From: Spizellomyces punctatus DAOM BR117
Lineage: Eukaryota > Chytridiomycota > Chytridiomycetes > Spizellomycetales > Spizellomycetaceae
Length of the DNA stretch: 64,000 nucleotides
Direction: 5' to 3'
NCBI RefSeq assembly: GCF_000182565.1
Contig: NW_015971548.1
Coordinates: 736,047 to 800,046 of the forward strand
The position numbers and the translations under genes are program-made. Below the pieces are notes generated by a model. The model searched no databases. It was not told the origin of the DNA and saw only the letters and a list, made by a program, of their open reading frames with translations. This document shows, in pieces, positions 1-12,988 of the stretch (positions are counted from its first letter, which is position 1; every line of letters begins with the position of its first letter).

Positions 1-187
1 CCCATTTCACACCTTTTTTGACTTTTAGCTTTCAAAGAGTTCATTCAAGAGAAATGACCTCACTGATTGGGGGGAAAAGCAAGGTAAGCAAGGTTTAAAC
101 GGGGGGGCTTTTGTTCAAAAGAGTTACTTTTTCCGCATTATTCCAGAGGAGCGATAAGTGTGTGCATAATGACATCAAAGCTACATT

Positions 188-195
188 TATAAATA
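188..195 (+). promoter_or_regulatory. Possible TATA box
   Basis: TATAAATA lies about 90 bp upstream of the ATG at 282. Bases 1-281 hold no other feature I can support; a T-rich run just before the ATG is probably 5' UTR. The assignment rests on sequence and spacing only. Confidence 0.35.
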
Positions 196-281
196 AAAAA
201 GGGCAGCGTTTCCTCTTTTTTGGCTATCTCTACGTTATCTACAGAGTTTATTATATTTCTTTTTTTTTTTTGGAATAAACA

Positions 282-3214
282 ATGCATGGCATTTTGAGCA
301 GACTTGTTGGCGCATTCACGCCCTCCACAACTCCCGCGGATGCACCCACAAGAAGAAACGCAACCATAACCGTAGACCAACTCGTGGAAGAATGGCACGA
401 CATTCTCTCCGCGCGCTCAAAAGTGTCCTACGAAAATATATCCCATCGAGAACTCTTTTACCGTCTTATGAATATTGAACTGTACCCAGATGCTCTCTAT
501 GCAGCTCGCGACTTTCTTCAGTCAAGACTTGAACAAGCCCTCGACGCAGCTGAAAAAGATGCACGAAACGAGGATCCATCCTCTTCCTTGGCCGCCGCAC
601 TGAAGGATGGATATTGTCCCAATACCTTGGAAAAGTACATGTTGAAATCGCACCAAACGACCATGGACGCGTTTCATGCGTACCGAAGAGAATGGGATGA
701 GAGGATGGGTGAAGGGGAGGGCATTGAGACTGCCAATAGAATGTTTCCCGACAGAGAGTTTGCTCGGTGGTGGCTAATTCAGAATGCTCCAACAAAGCTA
801 GTCGATGGAAGTTGGTAAGCATATCGAACTACAATCAAGGTGGTTTTCATATTGCTGAATTGTATAATCTTGGTCAACAGGCTGCAAAATGTTCTCAGTC
901 CAGAAACACCATCTGATCTACGCCGCTTCGCGCTGCCCTTGTATCAAACGTTTGCAGAAGAACTCGGGGAAGGACTTGCCGTACAGAATCACGTAAATGT
1001 TTACAATGTCTGTCTCTCCAGTGAAGGGTAAGTAGATTTCTTTTGTGCATTGGGGGCCCTTAACACGTAACGTTTCTGATATAAATTCGAACAGCATTCA
1101 TCTTCCCGATGCAAGCACACGAGCATTCGCCTATCACCCAGACATCCTTGACTCTGCATATGAGCGAGGCGTGGTTCAAATGGCTCTCGGTCAGTTTGCA
1201 GGCAATGCCATGTTTCCTGAAGTGATGGGATACAATTTTGGGTGCGTCGATGCATTTCATGTCTCCCACCAGTATTATGTTGGCTAAAACGACCTTGCTC
1301 TCAGATATGAGCAGCTTCCGTTACACCTCCTAGTAACCACCCACGAATTCCGACAAATGGGTATTGACTACAATTACTTTCAGCTGCATGTAACCATTGA
1401 TAATGCGGCAACTGGACATGCCCATATGGCGACAAAGGCTGTCATTGATTATCTAGATTATATCAAATGCACGCAGGGTGAAGAAGCGTAAGTAGCTGCA
1501 CTGCAACTGTCTTGGGCCGTCTTTTGTCTAATGTTTTCAATCTAGCATGCACAATCATTGGCGACGAATTCTTGCAGGATACTACCTAAGTGAATCCAAC
1601 CCTCTTAAAACGTCACTCGACACCCGTCGGGATGAACACCGTAAAAAGTACCAGCAACCCCAACCGCAAGATCAAACGTTCGAGACATATACGCAAGCCA
1701 TGCGCGCCATCCTTGAACAGAAATCGCCCTTTGCACATAAGATTCACTCCCCAGAAATCTGTCTTGGTGCCCTTCCACTAAGCACTTGGCTTGACCCCAA
1801 ACACATTTCCACCCGTTCGGCAGCGCTCGTCGAGGAGCTAGCCCGATCGCGGTGGGTGACACCAGGCAACCCTTCTGAAAGTGCTCTATTGAAAGACTTG
1901 TGCAGCTTTGGTGGAGGCATGTTTGGGGTTTTTACCAAGGAAGAAAGGAAGATTATCGAAGCTTGGATCAGAGGGCTCGCGGAACAGAGAGCTCAGGACG
2001 ATGGAACCAAAACATGTCCGATATCAAACGCAACTAGCGTTACCTCGAATGCTACCTGCCCTTTTACATCAAAACAATTCACACAAGCTCAAAATCCCCC
2101 TCCGACCGACAAGGAAATCGACGAGTCACTGAAAGCTATGTTGACCCTCATCAAGACCAAAGCACCTCTTGCGCGCAAAAGGCACGGTTCCATATCACTC
2201 ACCGACAGCAGCGGGCAAACCCGTCGGATTGACGACTGGTTCGACCATCCAGAAGGGCTCCTAGACGCCTTAAAGTCCAGCGGGTTTGTCTCGGGTGAAA
2301 TCAGTCGATTAGAAATGTCCATCAAGAAGGGAAGTGGGCGAATGGGTAGTTATTTTACGGACAGCGAGAGAAAAGTTGTCGAGAGATGGGTTAGGGCCGG
2401 GGCTCCCCTACCCCGCTATTCTTCTTCTACACTCTCACAAGAGGAAGGTGAAAGTAGACCGCAGCCAACATCAGCGCAAATCGCACCGGCCGCCGAAGTT
2501 CCATCCACAGATCCGACGGCTATCACTCTCGCCACAACCGTCATCGCCCATCACACTCAACCCACATTCAACGTACCACCCAAACCAACACCGTTCCATC
2601 TTCCTCTCCCTCCTAAAAACCTCCTCCCTCCAGAGATTCTCTACAAACTCTTGAAAACCACCACCCCTCTCTCACACCATCTGTCCTACATGCTCCTCCA
2701 AACACCACCAACTCTTACCTCAACACCCAAAACACCCATGACAACCCTCCCCCTCCTCCTCCTCCTTCCAACGGCCCCGCTTTCAAAACTCTTTTCACCC
2801 AAATCGCATCCCAAACCCCTCCAAACTGCCCTTTTGAATCTACATACCAATCTCCAACCCCTCGCTAGCATTATCGAAACGACTCTCAAACTGCTGAATG
2901 TGTATGAGCCCTATGACCTCGATACGGGGTATACTCTCCTTGCAAATTACGTGCTCGCAGTGGGGAATGTCGGAAATGCGCGGATGGACGACGTTATTTC
3001 TTGTACTAGATTTATGGTGGAAGATGTTTTACCGGTTTTTGTAGGATTTGTACCCAATGTAGGAACTTTGAAGCAAATGCAGTGTGGAAATATTGTTGGG
3101 GAGATTAATGAGTCGTGGAGGGAAGTGAAGAGAGTCTGGGGAAAGGAAATCGCCAGAGGCGTGCTTGGAGAGGTTTGGAAGTCGAGTGGAGGTGCCTATC
3201 AGCACAAAAACTAA
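282..3214 (+). CDS. Iron-containing redox enzyme (heme-oxygenase-like) family protein
   Basis: Five exons: 282-814, 881-1027, 1095-1241, 1305-1487 and 1546-3214, joined by GT-AG introns of 58-67 nt, give 892 aa with frame kept at every junction. The segment around the exon 3/4 join (YEQLPLHLLVTTHEFRQMGI, then a stretch with FQLHVTIDNAATGHAHMA) matches the iron-containing redox enzyme family, helical heme-oxygenase-like proteins using a non-heme iron held by His and Glu. The long C-terminal exon has two related blocks, at about 1835-1975 and 2250-2395. Each ends in a GGMFG or GRMGSYF motif followed by an F-T-x-x-E segment and a WI or WV pair. A Pro/Leu-rich stretch follows, then a separate helical end. 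No signal peptide or membrane segment is seen. The substrate is unknown. Family assignment is good; biochemical role is not established. Confidence 0.8.
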
Positions 3215-3394
3215 GTTACGGCAGCTGCACTATCTTGCTGCATCAAATGGAAAACATGGATATATCAATGTAATATATGTAATATCTTGGCTCATTGCCA
3301 GCAGAGTAGTAGCCTATACCCCGCAGTGCCCAAGATAGCAGACCTACTCTAATGATCCTACAACTCTATATACAACCCTATGCTGGCATCCCCA

Positions 3395-5738
3395 CTAATC
3401 ACCCTCTTCGCCGTCGTTACCCTCTTCCTCCCCGCTATCATTGCTACTATCATCCCCTTCACCGACACCCCCCAAAACACTCCCAACAACCCCAGCAGCC
3501 TCCGCAACGCCCTGCAATCCGCCCGGTAGGAACGGCGCCACATTACCCAAATGTCCAATAGCTTCGGCAGCCATAGAAATATAGTTTGTACTGGATGATA
3601 GGACATTAGAGAGATTCAATGCTGTTTTACAGCGGTCAGACGATGAGATGAGAGACATACGGTGGGGCAAAATTGACAATTGCAACATACCAACGCCAGA
3701 TACCACCAAACTTCCTACTCCAGCGACCACACCTCCCTCCACAGCCGCCCCAAACCCCTGACTCAATGCCTTGACAGCTTTGTTCTCGGCAATGGCATCC
3801 CCTCCTAGAGCACCTGCAGCGGTCGAAAGAAGTTGGCCAGTTGTGTACTTGTTGAGCAGATCGGCAGTTGTTTCCACGCGCATTTGTGTCGTCCCTGTTT
3901 TTTATAATTTGGACACGGTGTCATATATCCGTAAAGGTTTACGACCGTGAAACGTCAAGCATGACACTTACGCCTTCCAAATTTCCCAACCAATCCACCA
4001 CCAACCCCTCTCGCCACCGCTCCAGCTGTCGCCAACAGCCCAGCCATTTCGCCACCGCCCACAACCGCAACAGGTCCCGCAGCGACTTGTGCCGCATTTC
4101 CGAGATGCGAAATGGTTTCTCCAGCACGAGCAGCAAGTGTTTCGTAAAAAGAACGAGAAACGAGGAGAGTAGTCCTACGACGGGCAACTGCGCCCTTTTT
4201 GGGTTTTTTGGACCTCTTCTTGCCACTGGGTTTGAGCTTGGTGATGGTGCGTGCGGATTCATCGTCGGACCACTCATCTATCCAGAGGGTCTCGTCCGCA
4301 TCGAGGAAAATATCAGTGTCGTCATCATTGTCAGAATCTGCAGTATTCAAGTCCCGCTAAAGAAAAAACGTAATGTGAGATCCTGCGAAAATGGAAACCG
4401 CTCTACTACTTACATGTGCGTCCTTCTCTACCTCCTCCTCCTGATTTTGCTGTAACACACTCAGATTTTGCTCTGCTCTCCGCGTAATAACCGTGCCTCT
4501 TCGCACATCAGTAGACACTCTCCTCAAAGTCATTTTCCTGTCAACACCATCAACGTGTTCCAAAGGCTTCCTCATAATAGTCGCTGACCGAACCACCCTG
4601 GTAATTTTCCGTTGAAGCAATGGGGCATTCCGTTCTGAAGGTTCCTCAAAAGTCGATAACCGTCGCGTGGTTTTACGCGTAATAGTCACTCCACGGGTTG
4701 CAAGTATACACGAACCCCTTCGTATCGTACTTTTTCGCCGCAAAACGTCAGGTCCTGTGGGAATTTGCAATTCTGTCGAATTGGAGTGCTCTTCATCGAC
4801 CCATGCCTTATCATCAACGTCAAAAAACTCTTCGTCTTCGCTTTCCTCTGGGTTTTCCACCTTCCACCCTTCTCCAGTCTCATTTAACTGTCGACCTCCG
4901 TTCAATGCACGCATCAGCTCTTCCTCGTTCGTCACAACAAGTGTCTGTCGTCTAGATAGTGATGGTCTCGCGGGGAAGGCTGTGACGCTCCGGACGACCC
5001 TTCTGGACATTGGAGACGGACTACGTGAACCACTCGAGAAAGATTGCGGGGAGGACGGTGTCAAAAGCTCTCCCCCCTAGAATTGAGATAGTCAATCAAC
5101 AGTTTTCAAGGTATCTTGCAACTTGTGGCGGCATACATACTAGTCGTCTTCCTCTTGTCCCATTTCGTGTCGGACGGGATCTCGGCAATTGAAAGTCCAA
5201 ATCAAGTGCAACCATATCCTCCATCCCGGGTTTCTCCACACGACAATCGACCTGGTGAAAACGAACACTTTTGGAGCGCGGTAGAGAAGAAAAGGTCCTG
5301 TCGGCTGGCGTAAGGTTGATGGAAGGTACGGGGTTGTTGGGTATCTAATGCACCATTAAGTAAGCGCTGGTTTCCTGAAACCTAACCTCTCCATTTCCTC
5401 TCGGTACTGACCTGTACCTCCTCGATACGCTCTGCAGACTTTGACAAAACCTCGGGTTCCAGCCCAGACGCTACGTCTTCGTTCCCTCTCTCACCTAAAC
5501 CAAAAAGCAAGGGCAAAGCACGTGGTCAACTAAAACCATAACAATACTAAATGAATTCAAAGTCATTGACAAGATGCTCACCTATGCCGTCCTTGAACCT
5601 CCTAACCACAGCGTGCGCCCTCGTCAGGCGCTTGAACGCATTACGCTGGAGGCCATTCGGTCCAGGTGATATATCCTCTAGTTCCTCTTCTTCAATGTCA
5701 GGTGGAGAATGAGAAGGATAGAGGGTTGGTTGTGTCAT
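3395..5738 (-). CDS. Unrecognised protein with repeated R-R-x-S/T sites, duplicated acidic motif and Gly/Ala-rich C-terminus
   Basis: Seven exons on the minus strand (5738-5582, 5494-5412, 5344-5141, 5076-4414, 4356-3972, 3894-3691, 3621-3395) join in phase to 640 aa. I do not recognise a family. The central exon is very basic with many R-R-x-S/T or R-K-x-T clusters (for example RRKSTIRRGS, DRKMTLRRVST, TRRLST). An acidic motif occurs twice, as DEEFFDVDDKAWVDEE and as DIFLDADETLWIDEW. The C-terminal third is Gly/Ala-rich and repeats a segment seen as GETISHLGN and EAIGHLGN, between low-charge hydrophobic stretches that could touch membrane. There is no signal peptide. The internal repeats and exon phasing argue for a real gene. 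Function is unknown; multisite phosphorylation by a basophilic kinase such as PKA is a guess from sequence. Confidence 0.7.
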
Positions 5739-6060
5739 TGGGAAACACTAATGCCCCTGCTGTCGCGCAGGAAAGAAGGGGTGCGGAGGATCTTTGAAAG
5801 ATTCAACGGGTTGCTGACGAAATTCGCTTGAGCCTCGGCACGTGATGTTCTATAGTGTCCGATTGAAGTGTTCTTTATTTTTACTTTGACATACAGTGCT
5901 GCAAAGCAAGAAATAAAAGGAAACCATCGTTCAGCATAGTTGCTTCATCCGTCAAAAATGACAGCCTCGTCCGTATGGCATTAATTGCAGAGTTTACACC
6001 ACATTCCACAGCAAAAGATATCTCAACGTTCGCAGTAAACTACATCCGTATTCCCTCCTT
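5739..6060. other. Intergenic, 322 bp
   Basis: This lies between the start of the gene at 5738 (-) and the stop of the Blm10 gene at 6061 (-). It is AT-richer than its flanks. I see no coding frame or clear regulatory motif. Confidence 0.5.
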
Positions 6061-9000
6061 TTAAGCATAGTAACTAGGTGAAATTAACAGATCCGACAGA
6101 ACCCCACGTTGCTCCTCGGTAAATGCCAGCATGTCTTCATGCCAATTATCTTGATGGGTTCTCCGGAAATCCGAAAAGAGCTTTTGAACCGACACCTGTA
6201 ACAGACAACTGTCAAGGACACGACAAACAAAATGCTCAAAGGAGAAACCAAATTTGTCTTACCCCAACAGGAGCTGGATCTCCCACACTTCTCGCGAGGA
6301 GAACAAGCACATCCGGCATCCACTTTGGGACTTCATACGGAAATGCCTGCACCAAGGCGGATAACCCAAGCACTGCCGCGTGTCTCTTTGCAAGCAACAG
6401 CTGTTGCTGCTGCTGTTGACCTGATGTCAAAGTAGGAGGTTCTTGTCCTCTACGCCGTCGGGGAAGGGAACTTGCAGAAAGTTGACCTTCAAATCGTGTC
6501 TGAAACAGGAAAATGATGAATTAGTTGGTCGAGGAACTGGACAAGCCAACAAAAATGTGGTCCGCACCTTCAATTCCAAAACCGCCTCCCTTTGCGAGCA
6601 TCTAATCAATCCCGATAAAGTAACAGAAGCCAACTGCCTGACTTCCACTTGTGCATCCTCTAACAATCTCGATACACTTTCTACAACTCTTCTGACCACA
6701 TCTCCATCCAGCAAGAATAAATGTCTAAAATAAAAGACCTGCAGTGTCGGTAGCACCCGCCAGCGGACCTGCCATCGTTTGGTCGCTGATTCTGATGGCG
6801 AGTCGCGACCAGTGACAGTCCCCTCGGTACCAGCTTTCAGTAGCATCTCCACAGTATTGGGTACCATTTCCTGCGGATGGGGTGTGTTGGCGTACATTTG
6901 GGCAACCGCTTTGGCGCTTGCCTGGAGGTCCTGATCGGCATGCACTTGCATTTGCAACAGTTCGGGAACCAGGTATGGAAGATAAGGATACAGTCCCGCA
7001 ACACGCGATGTCATGATAGCATCCGACAGCCACGACATTACTAGTCAGAACGATCGAGTCAGCTATAATTGTACCAGTGGGACGATGAAAAAAACGACAC
7101 ACGAGATTCACGGTACTCACCCGTCATTCCCGCATTTTTATAGTCCACCGCATCTTCCTGCGCATTCTCCTCTGCTCTCAACTTCCTCAATTCCCCAACA
7201 ACTCTCTCCATCAAAGCCTGGCCTTCGTCATCCACCTTTGTAGGTACCGCTGCAGAGCCGTCGATAACTCGGGCGACCACATCCTCAACCGATCGTGCAC
7301 CAACGTACCACTTGATTTGCAACATGGAGTTTATACTTGCCCCCAAATTCTGTCTAACCTGCTCATAGGGATGGTGGATGGCTGAGAGGTATGTATCTAG
7401 CAGTGGATCAATAACTGGGGTAAGCCGCCAGTTGAAGATGGAGAACAGAGTTCGAATGTTGCTGAGTTTCTTGGATTCCGTGAAGAACGACTGCGAAGCA
7501 GGGTCAAAAGTCTGGGAAAAGATGATGTCGAGAAGAGGCCGTACGCGGCGAGGATCGCGGCCAGTCTGTAGAGCCCATAGCAATGAATACAATGCATCAC
7601 GCGCAACCTTTAAAAACCAAACTTACACAAATGAATCTGATAGACGTGCTCCATAAGAGATAACTTTCCGGATTGGCGACTGCCAACCCACTTGCTATCA
7701 CTTTGCCCACCCACTGCCAGAGCTTTTCTTGCTTGTTCCAGTCCCAATATTTTGCGCCCCGTACTATACCCCCAATCGCCTCGGCCACCGCCCTTTGTTT
7801 CGCTTTGTCTCCGCTTTCCTTTATCAAGTCCTCTAAAATGGGTTGCACGGATGCTACTGGTCGGTCTTCCAAGATTGTGAAAGCACACTGATAGAACATT
7901 GCTGCGTGAGGATTAAATCGCTCGGCGGGCGCGATACCCCGGGCGGCTTCAGAGGGATTGATGCGTGACGTTGCTTCCTCAGAACGATAGCGGAAGAAGG
8001 CGCGCCAAAATTCGGACGACGCAAGTTCTGACAAGAGCAGCTGCATGGTTTCTGGCGAATCAAGATCATTGTATGGTACAGTATCACTTGTCCGCGATGA
8101 AGCACCCTTGACGATCTTATACTTGGCTGGCCAGCAATACCATCCCACGTTTGAACTGTCCTGGAATTCGGTCGCGGTCCATGCGTCATCACCTTGAACC
8201 GTTTCTACACTCTTTCGCAAAAATTCTTGCGTATCCGCTGGACTAACACCCCCGGGGCCAGCCTTCACCCTTTTTCGGAACTCATTCGACGGAGTCTTGC
8301 CAACCTCTTTTGCTCTTCGCTTAATGATAACCAAAATCTTGCTCAACAATTTCAGGGAAATCTTTCTTATTGTGAGCTCTTCCGAATTCACACCGGTCAA
8401 TGCTAACCGAGTGACTTCGACGGGGATAGGTTCATCCTCTCGTAGCGTCAGTTCAAGAAAGGTTACAGTCATTGTGCGATAGCTCACAGGAAGGCTTTCA
8501 GTTCTTAAAATATCAACCAACTCAGAGATCTAGGTGGTAGTCTGTCAGGTACGGCAATTTGCAGCTGACGACACCGCCGCTTCCTGGTATGTTAAATATA
8601 CTTACCATACTCTTGTATTCCTCCCGATCACGATGTGATCGGTTTGACGCCTGCTTCTTTCTCTTTTCAACATCCGCTGCCACAGACTCCCTTCCAACTA
8701 GTTTCTTAGCCGCACTCTGAGCGTTCACCGATACATCCGTTCCAATTGCAATGTCTTGGAACTGGGTCAATATTTCTTTGGAAATAAGGGTCCACCTCTT
8801 CTGGATAGATGGCTGTGGGAAAGTATAATCATGTTAATGATCACAAATTCGAGTATCATCACCGCATATTCAATCGCGCACCTTGTCCGCAACATGCGTT
8901 CGCGTCAGAGCCAGCAACATTCCTCGCAAAAACTCATAGTTCCTCAATGACAAATCCAGCATAGCGGAGCTCTTCAAGACATAAAGCGCACCCTTCATCC

Positions 9001-12000
9001 TATCAGCATCCTCCTCCCCCTCCCCGCCATTACGGACATGTTTTTCGAGCTTTTGACTCAAGAATGCGTTCATCAGCTCCCACTTTCCTGCACTCTCCAC
9101 CATTTTGACAGCCTCCCAAAACACTCTCTTCTTCAAGCCTCCTCCGAAACACCGAACGACAGGACTCAATACACGCTGCGCTTCCTTCCTGACCACGGCA
9201 TATCTTCCGAAACACCAATAAACAATTTCCTCTACAGCCGCATCTGATATTTCGCTTCGCGTCTGCTGCGATGCATTGTAATGTAATCTAGCAACATGAA
9301 TTGTACACGCTCTGGTGATTAAAGTGTACCGCGGTAGATGACCGCGAGCAAGGTCCTTGCTGCCTGCAATAGTAATCTTCATGTACTTGTACAATCTGAC
9401 AAGATTCTCATAAGCATTTCGATTGGTGCCACGGTCGGTGAGGTAGATTTGTATGCAGCGCAAAAGCTGCTTTACACTTTCAGTGTCATCCTCTTGGTGA
9501 GTGCGGAAAAATACGGATGCGTCCCTCATAAATCGGCCAATGTCATCCCGTAGCCTTTGAACTGTTGAATATCTTGGATCGTCCGGATTAGAGAAACAGT
9601 ATGCGGCTGCCAAGGGTCGCTTGCGTTGACGAGCGTCGTCCTCTTCGTACGCTTCAACAGCTGGCGCGTCGCCATCAACATCCATAGCGTCCACAATTCT
9701 GCCTTCACAGCTCGCAGGTGGCACCAGGCAAGTCATTCCCCTCAAGCAGTTCCTCAAGAGCGACAGCCATCTTTGAAACTCGGATGAAAACTCGCGTTGG
9801 TCTCTGTGATGTCCGGCAGCCTCCGCCTCCCGAATTAGTGTCGTCATTTTCTCGAGCGCAAGGGGAACAAACTCAGTGACGAGCTCCACCACGAATGCTA
9901 ATTCCTCCTCGTCGGGAACATGCCAATCGATATCCAGGTTACGAGGATCCCCAGGCATTCCCCAATACTTGTGACTGTTGTTTATAAAATCTATCACGAA
10001 AGTAAATAAAGCGCATCAACCATAGCATAAGTCCCTCGTAGACTCACCAGGATCATTCCACGCGTGCTTCCCATGACTTCTCGCCTCGAGCGGGTATATC
10101 GTGCTCGCATTCAGCATCATAAACCTCACCAGTTTCCCGGCCCATTTGTATCCCCTCCGTGCACGCGTACGCGCTAGTGTCTCTCGCGCGATTTCCAACA
10201 GCGTATCCTTGTGTTGCAGCATGTCCTTTCCGCTCTTGATCAGTACACTGTACAAGATACATTGATACCAATGCAAACTGGCATCTGACATGGCAGCAAA
10301 CCCAAACGGGTGTCCCGATGAGGAGTAAGCGGATGAAGGTTGAGAACCTGCCCCATGCTCCAGTTCAGTCAGAATGCGGTCACGGCAGAGTGGTACAAAT
10401 GTGGCAAGACGGGTTGCTGGGGCGCCAGTTACAGAACAGAACATTCCTATCCGAATGATATTAAATGGCGGTTCATTCCAAACTCTTGTAAGGGATCACC
10501 TACCAATAGCTTTGGTAGCATTAGGAATGACATTTTCGGACACAAAATTGCTCACTTTGCGCAAGGCAATCGATTCAATATCCGGTGACATTTGTGTAAA
10601 TAATAGCTCGCCAGTGAACTAAAAGATTCAGGTGTCGATTAGGTTCTTCCGCACATGTTAGCAAACGCAGTATGCCGTTGCCCCAGGTTTCACTTTGACT
10701 GCTTACCTGTACTATCAAAATCAGCGACGACTCTAGAGAGCCTTTGCTTTTGACATTGCCATGTTGTTGAGGCAAGTTTTCAAACTGATACCATGAGACA
10801 AGTATAAGTTGAATGGAAATGTGCTCACGGTAAGCAAGATTGACGCAACGCAATTTACCATGACAAAGACTCTCTCAAAGAATCGTCCAATCCAATCCTC
10901 GAAAACAGCAGTGCCCATTCGACACATCTCATCTTCCTCGTCCACGTCCACATCCATGCCACTAGTCTCAGCAAGATCAGCCCCCATATCCACCTCGATC
11001 ATATTAACTGGGCGATCAGCTGGCTGGGTCTGTCCACCGGGCCCTCGGTTCCGCTTAGTCAAATCAATTAGTGGAGTACATGCAATCGCATGACGGATGA
11101 AAAGGAGTGTGACAGAGGTCTTGGTGGGATCATTTACATCAATGCCTGGGATAGCCAAATCCAGGAGAGCTGGGAGGTGTCGGCCTCCTTGGGGATAGTG
11201 CTTGCGATTAAAAAGTGGAAGGACCACATTGTACAAGGCTCCCAAGCAACTAATCGTGCGGTGATTCTAAGGCAATATATGGGCAAACTATAATTAACAA
11301 TCATAATCATCATGTCAACATTGTCTATACCAGGCTCGTACCTCTGTTAACGTCTCCAATGCCGGATAGATCCTGTCTAGCAGCCCAGGAAGGATAGACT
11401 CTGGATGAATCCACGCCAAGTATTTTAGAGCACTATGGGTGCTATTTACAGATAACGGATCCTTCCCAAACATTGAGAGGTAGGCTACTGGTCGCAAAAG
11501 AACCACAAATTCCTTTCGCATGGCGGGGGTGATACGATAAGCCACGGGGGTCTTACAATCCGGTTCAGACTCTGTTAGGGCCACGACACAATTAAATAAT
11601 CGACTTTATACATATCCTACAGAAACAGGTCATACCTTGCTTGAGCCTTTTCATGAACTGATAAGCCAACATTTGCAAGAGTCTCGTCAACATAAACGAC
11701 CATCTTCCATAATTCGACGGGTGGAAGTAGCTTTCGATAGCCTGTATCATCTCCGCCAGATGCTGCATACTTTTGGTCTGAGGTGGAGGCGGCACGTTAC
11801 CATCCCCTTCCGGACCATTCTCGGGAAACATGGTCCAAACAATGAATGCCGCAAACGGGTCCACACCCCCCTTTTGTCCAAAGATATCACCAGAGCCAGT
11901 CATGAGTAATGCTCCTAAGCTTGCAACACCGGGACTGCCCATATTTCCAGTAGATAGGCCATTCGTTCCGCTTCCCACTGGTAGATTCAAGTTTCCTAGT

Positions 12001-12988
12001 CCCGCGGAGAAGACCTGTCGAATTTGGTCCTGGGTCCAACCAACATTTGAGGGACAATGTATTTGTGCTTCCGCTAACCTCCCCAGGATATCAATAAATA
12101 GCGAGGCATCGCCTGATGATGGTCGCAACAGTGACCAGAGGTTAAAAATGGTCGGTACCCAATAAAATACTGGAGGGGCCGGATCAGTTGGCAGACCGGC
12201 CATCAACGGCGGAGGAGTATCGACAGGTAAGAAGATCGTCAACATGGCTTTCGTAATAGAGAACTGCATATTATCATGCACGTTAACTTGAGGAAGGAAC
12301 TGTGGGNNNNNNNNNNNNNNNNNNNNNNNNNNNNNNNNNNNNNNNNNNNNNNNNNNNNNNNNNNNNNNNNNNNNNNNNNNNNNNNNNNNNNNNNNNNNNN
12401 NNNNNNNNNNNNNNNNNNNNNNNNNNNNNNNNNNNNNNNNNNNNNNNNNNNNNNNNNNNNNNNNNNNNNNNNNNNNNNNNNNNNNNNNNNNNNNNNNNNN
12501 NNNNNNNNNNNNNNNNNNNNNNNNNNNNNNNNNNNNNNNNNNNNNNNNNNNNNNNNNNNNNNNNNNNNNNNNNNNNNNNNNNNNNNTAAACATCAACTCA
12601 CTTGAGCAGCTTTCCACAAAGTGTCGCAAACCGCTCTACCAAATTCGCATCCATGTCAGGGATGATGACAAGCTCGTAGAGCACCAGCGCGAAATGCACA
12701 CGGTCATCAGTGGAAAGGCGATACTTGAGTTCAAGGTACCTACAGAGGAAAACCATTAGCACCTTGTCTAGATCACGTGACCTTTCGGAACCCAACGAAC
12801 GCACATCTTGCGGGCTCAAAGACTCACGTTTTCAACTTTCGCACCCATATCAAACAGCCTGGAGCATAATCCCCAACTTCAACCGCTGCCGCCAGGCCCT
12901 CTTTAATCTCCCTCAGTAAGATCTCGCCATCCGCGTCCGTATCATACGGGAGAGACGCCCGCCAGTTGACGGGGTCGTAGAGTACCAT
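6061..12988 (-). CDS. BLM10: Proteasome activator Blm10/PA200 (PSME4) family protein
   Basis: A long many-exon gene encoding a HEAT-like-repeat protein that caps the 20S proteasome and opens its gate, mainly in the nucleus. The start is taken as ATG 12988 because an in-frame stop lies just upstream. The N-terminal exons are 12988-12828 and 12739-12602; the reading then enters the N gap and resumes at 12306. Family hallmarks are a segment after 9997 with DIDWHVPDEEELAF, a segment at about 6590 with VRQLASVTLSGLIRCS, and a C-terminal exon with RHAAVLGLSALVQAFPYEVP. The last exon, 6195-6061, encodes a segment with FRRTHQDNW and ends in SPSYYA. That end fits the HbYX-type C-terminus that docks into proteasome alpha pockets. 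A short polyglutamine run (6399-6416) sits inside the C-terminal repeat domain. Part of the N-terminal coding sequence is lost in the gap. Confidence 0.9.
12307..12586. other. Assembly gap (280 N)
   Basis: A run of 280 unknown bases inside the N-terminal part of the Blm10 gene. Any open reading across it is an artefact. At least one exon boundary must lie in it, since a donor at 12601 is followed by the gap and coding sequence is already running at 12306. Confidence 0.99.

Noticed and set aside
2334-2889. Alternative frames within the large exon of the iron-redox gene
   Set aside because: They are shadows of a pyrimidine-rich coding exon whose main frame is continuous and conserved in pattern.
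12276-12629. Open frames running through the N stretch on both strands
   Set aside because: They consist of unknown residues across an assembly gap and carry no evidence of coding.
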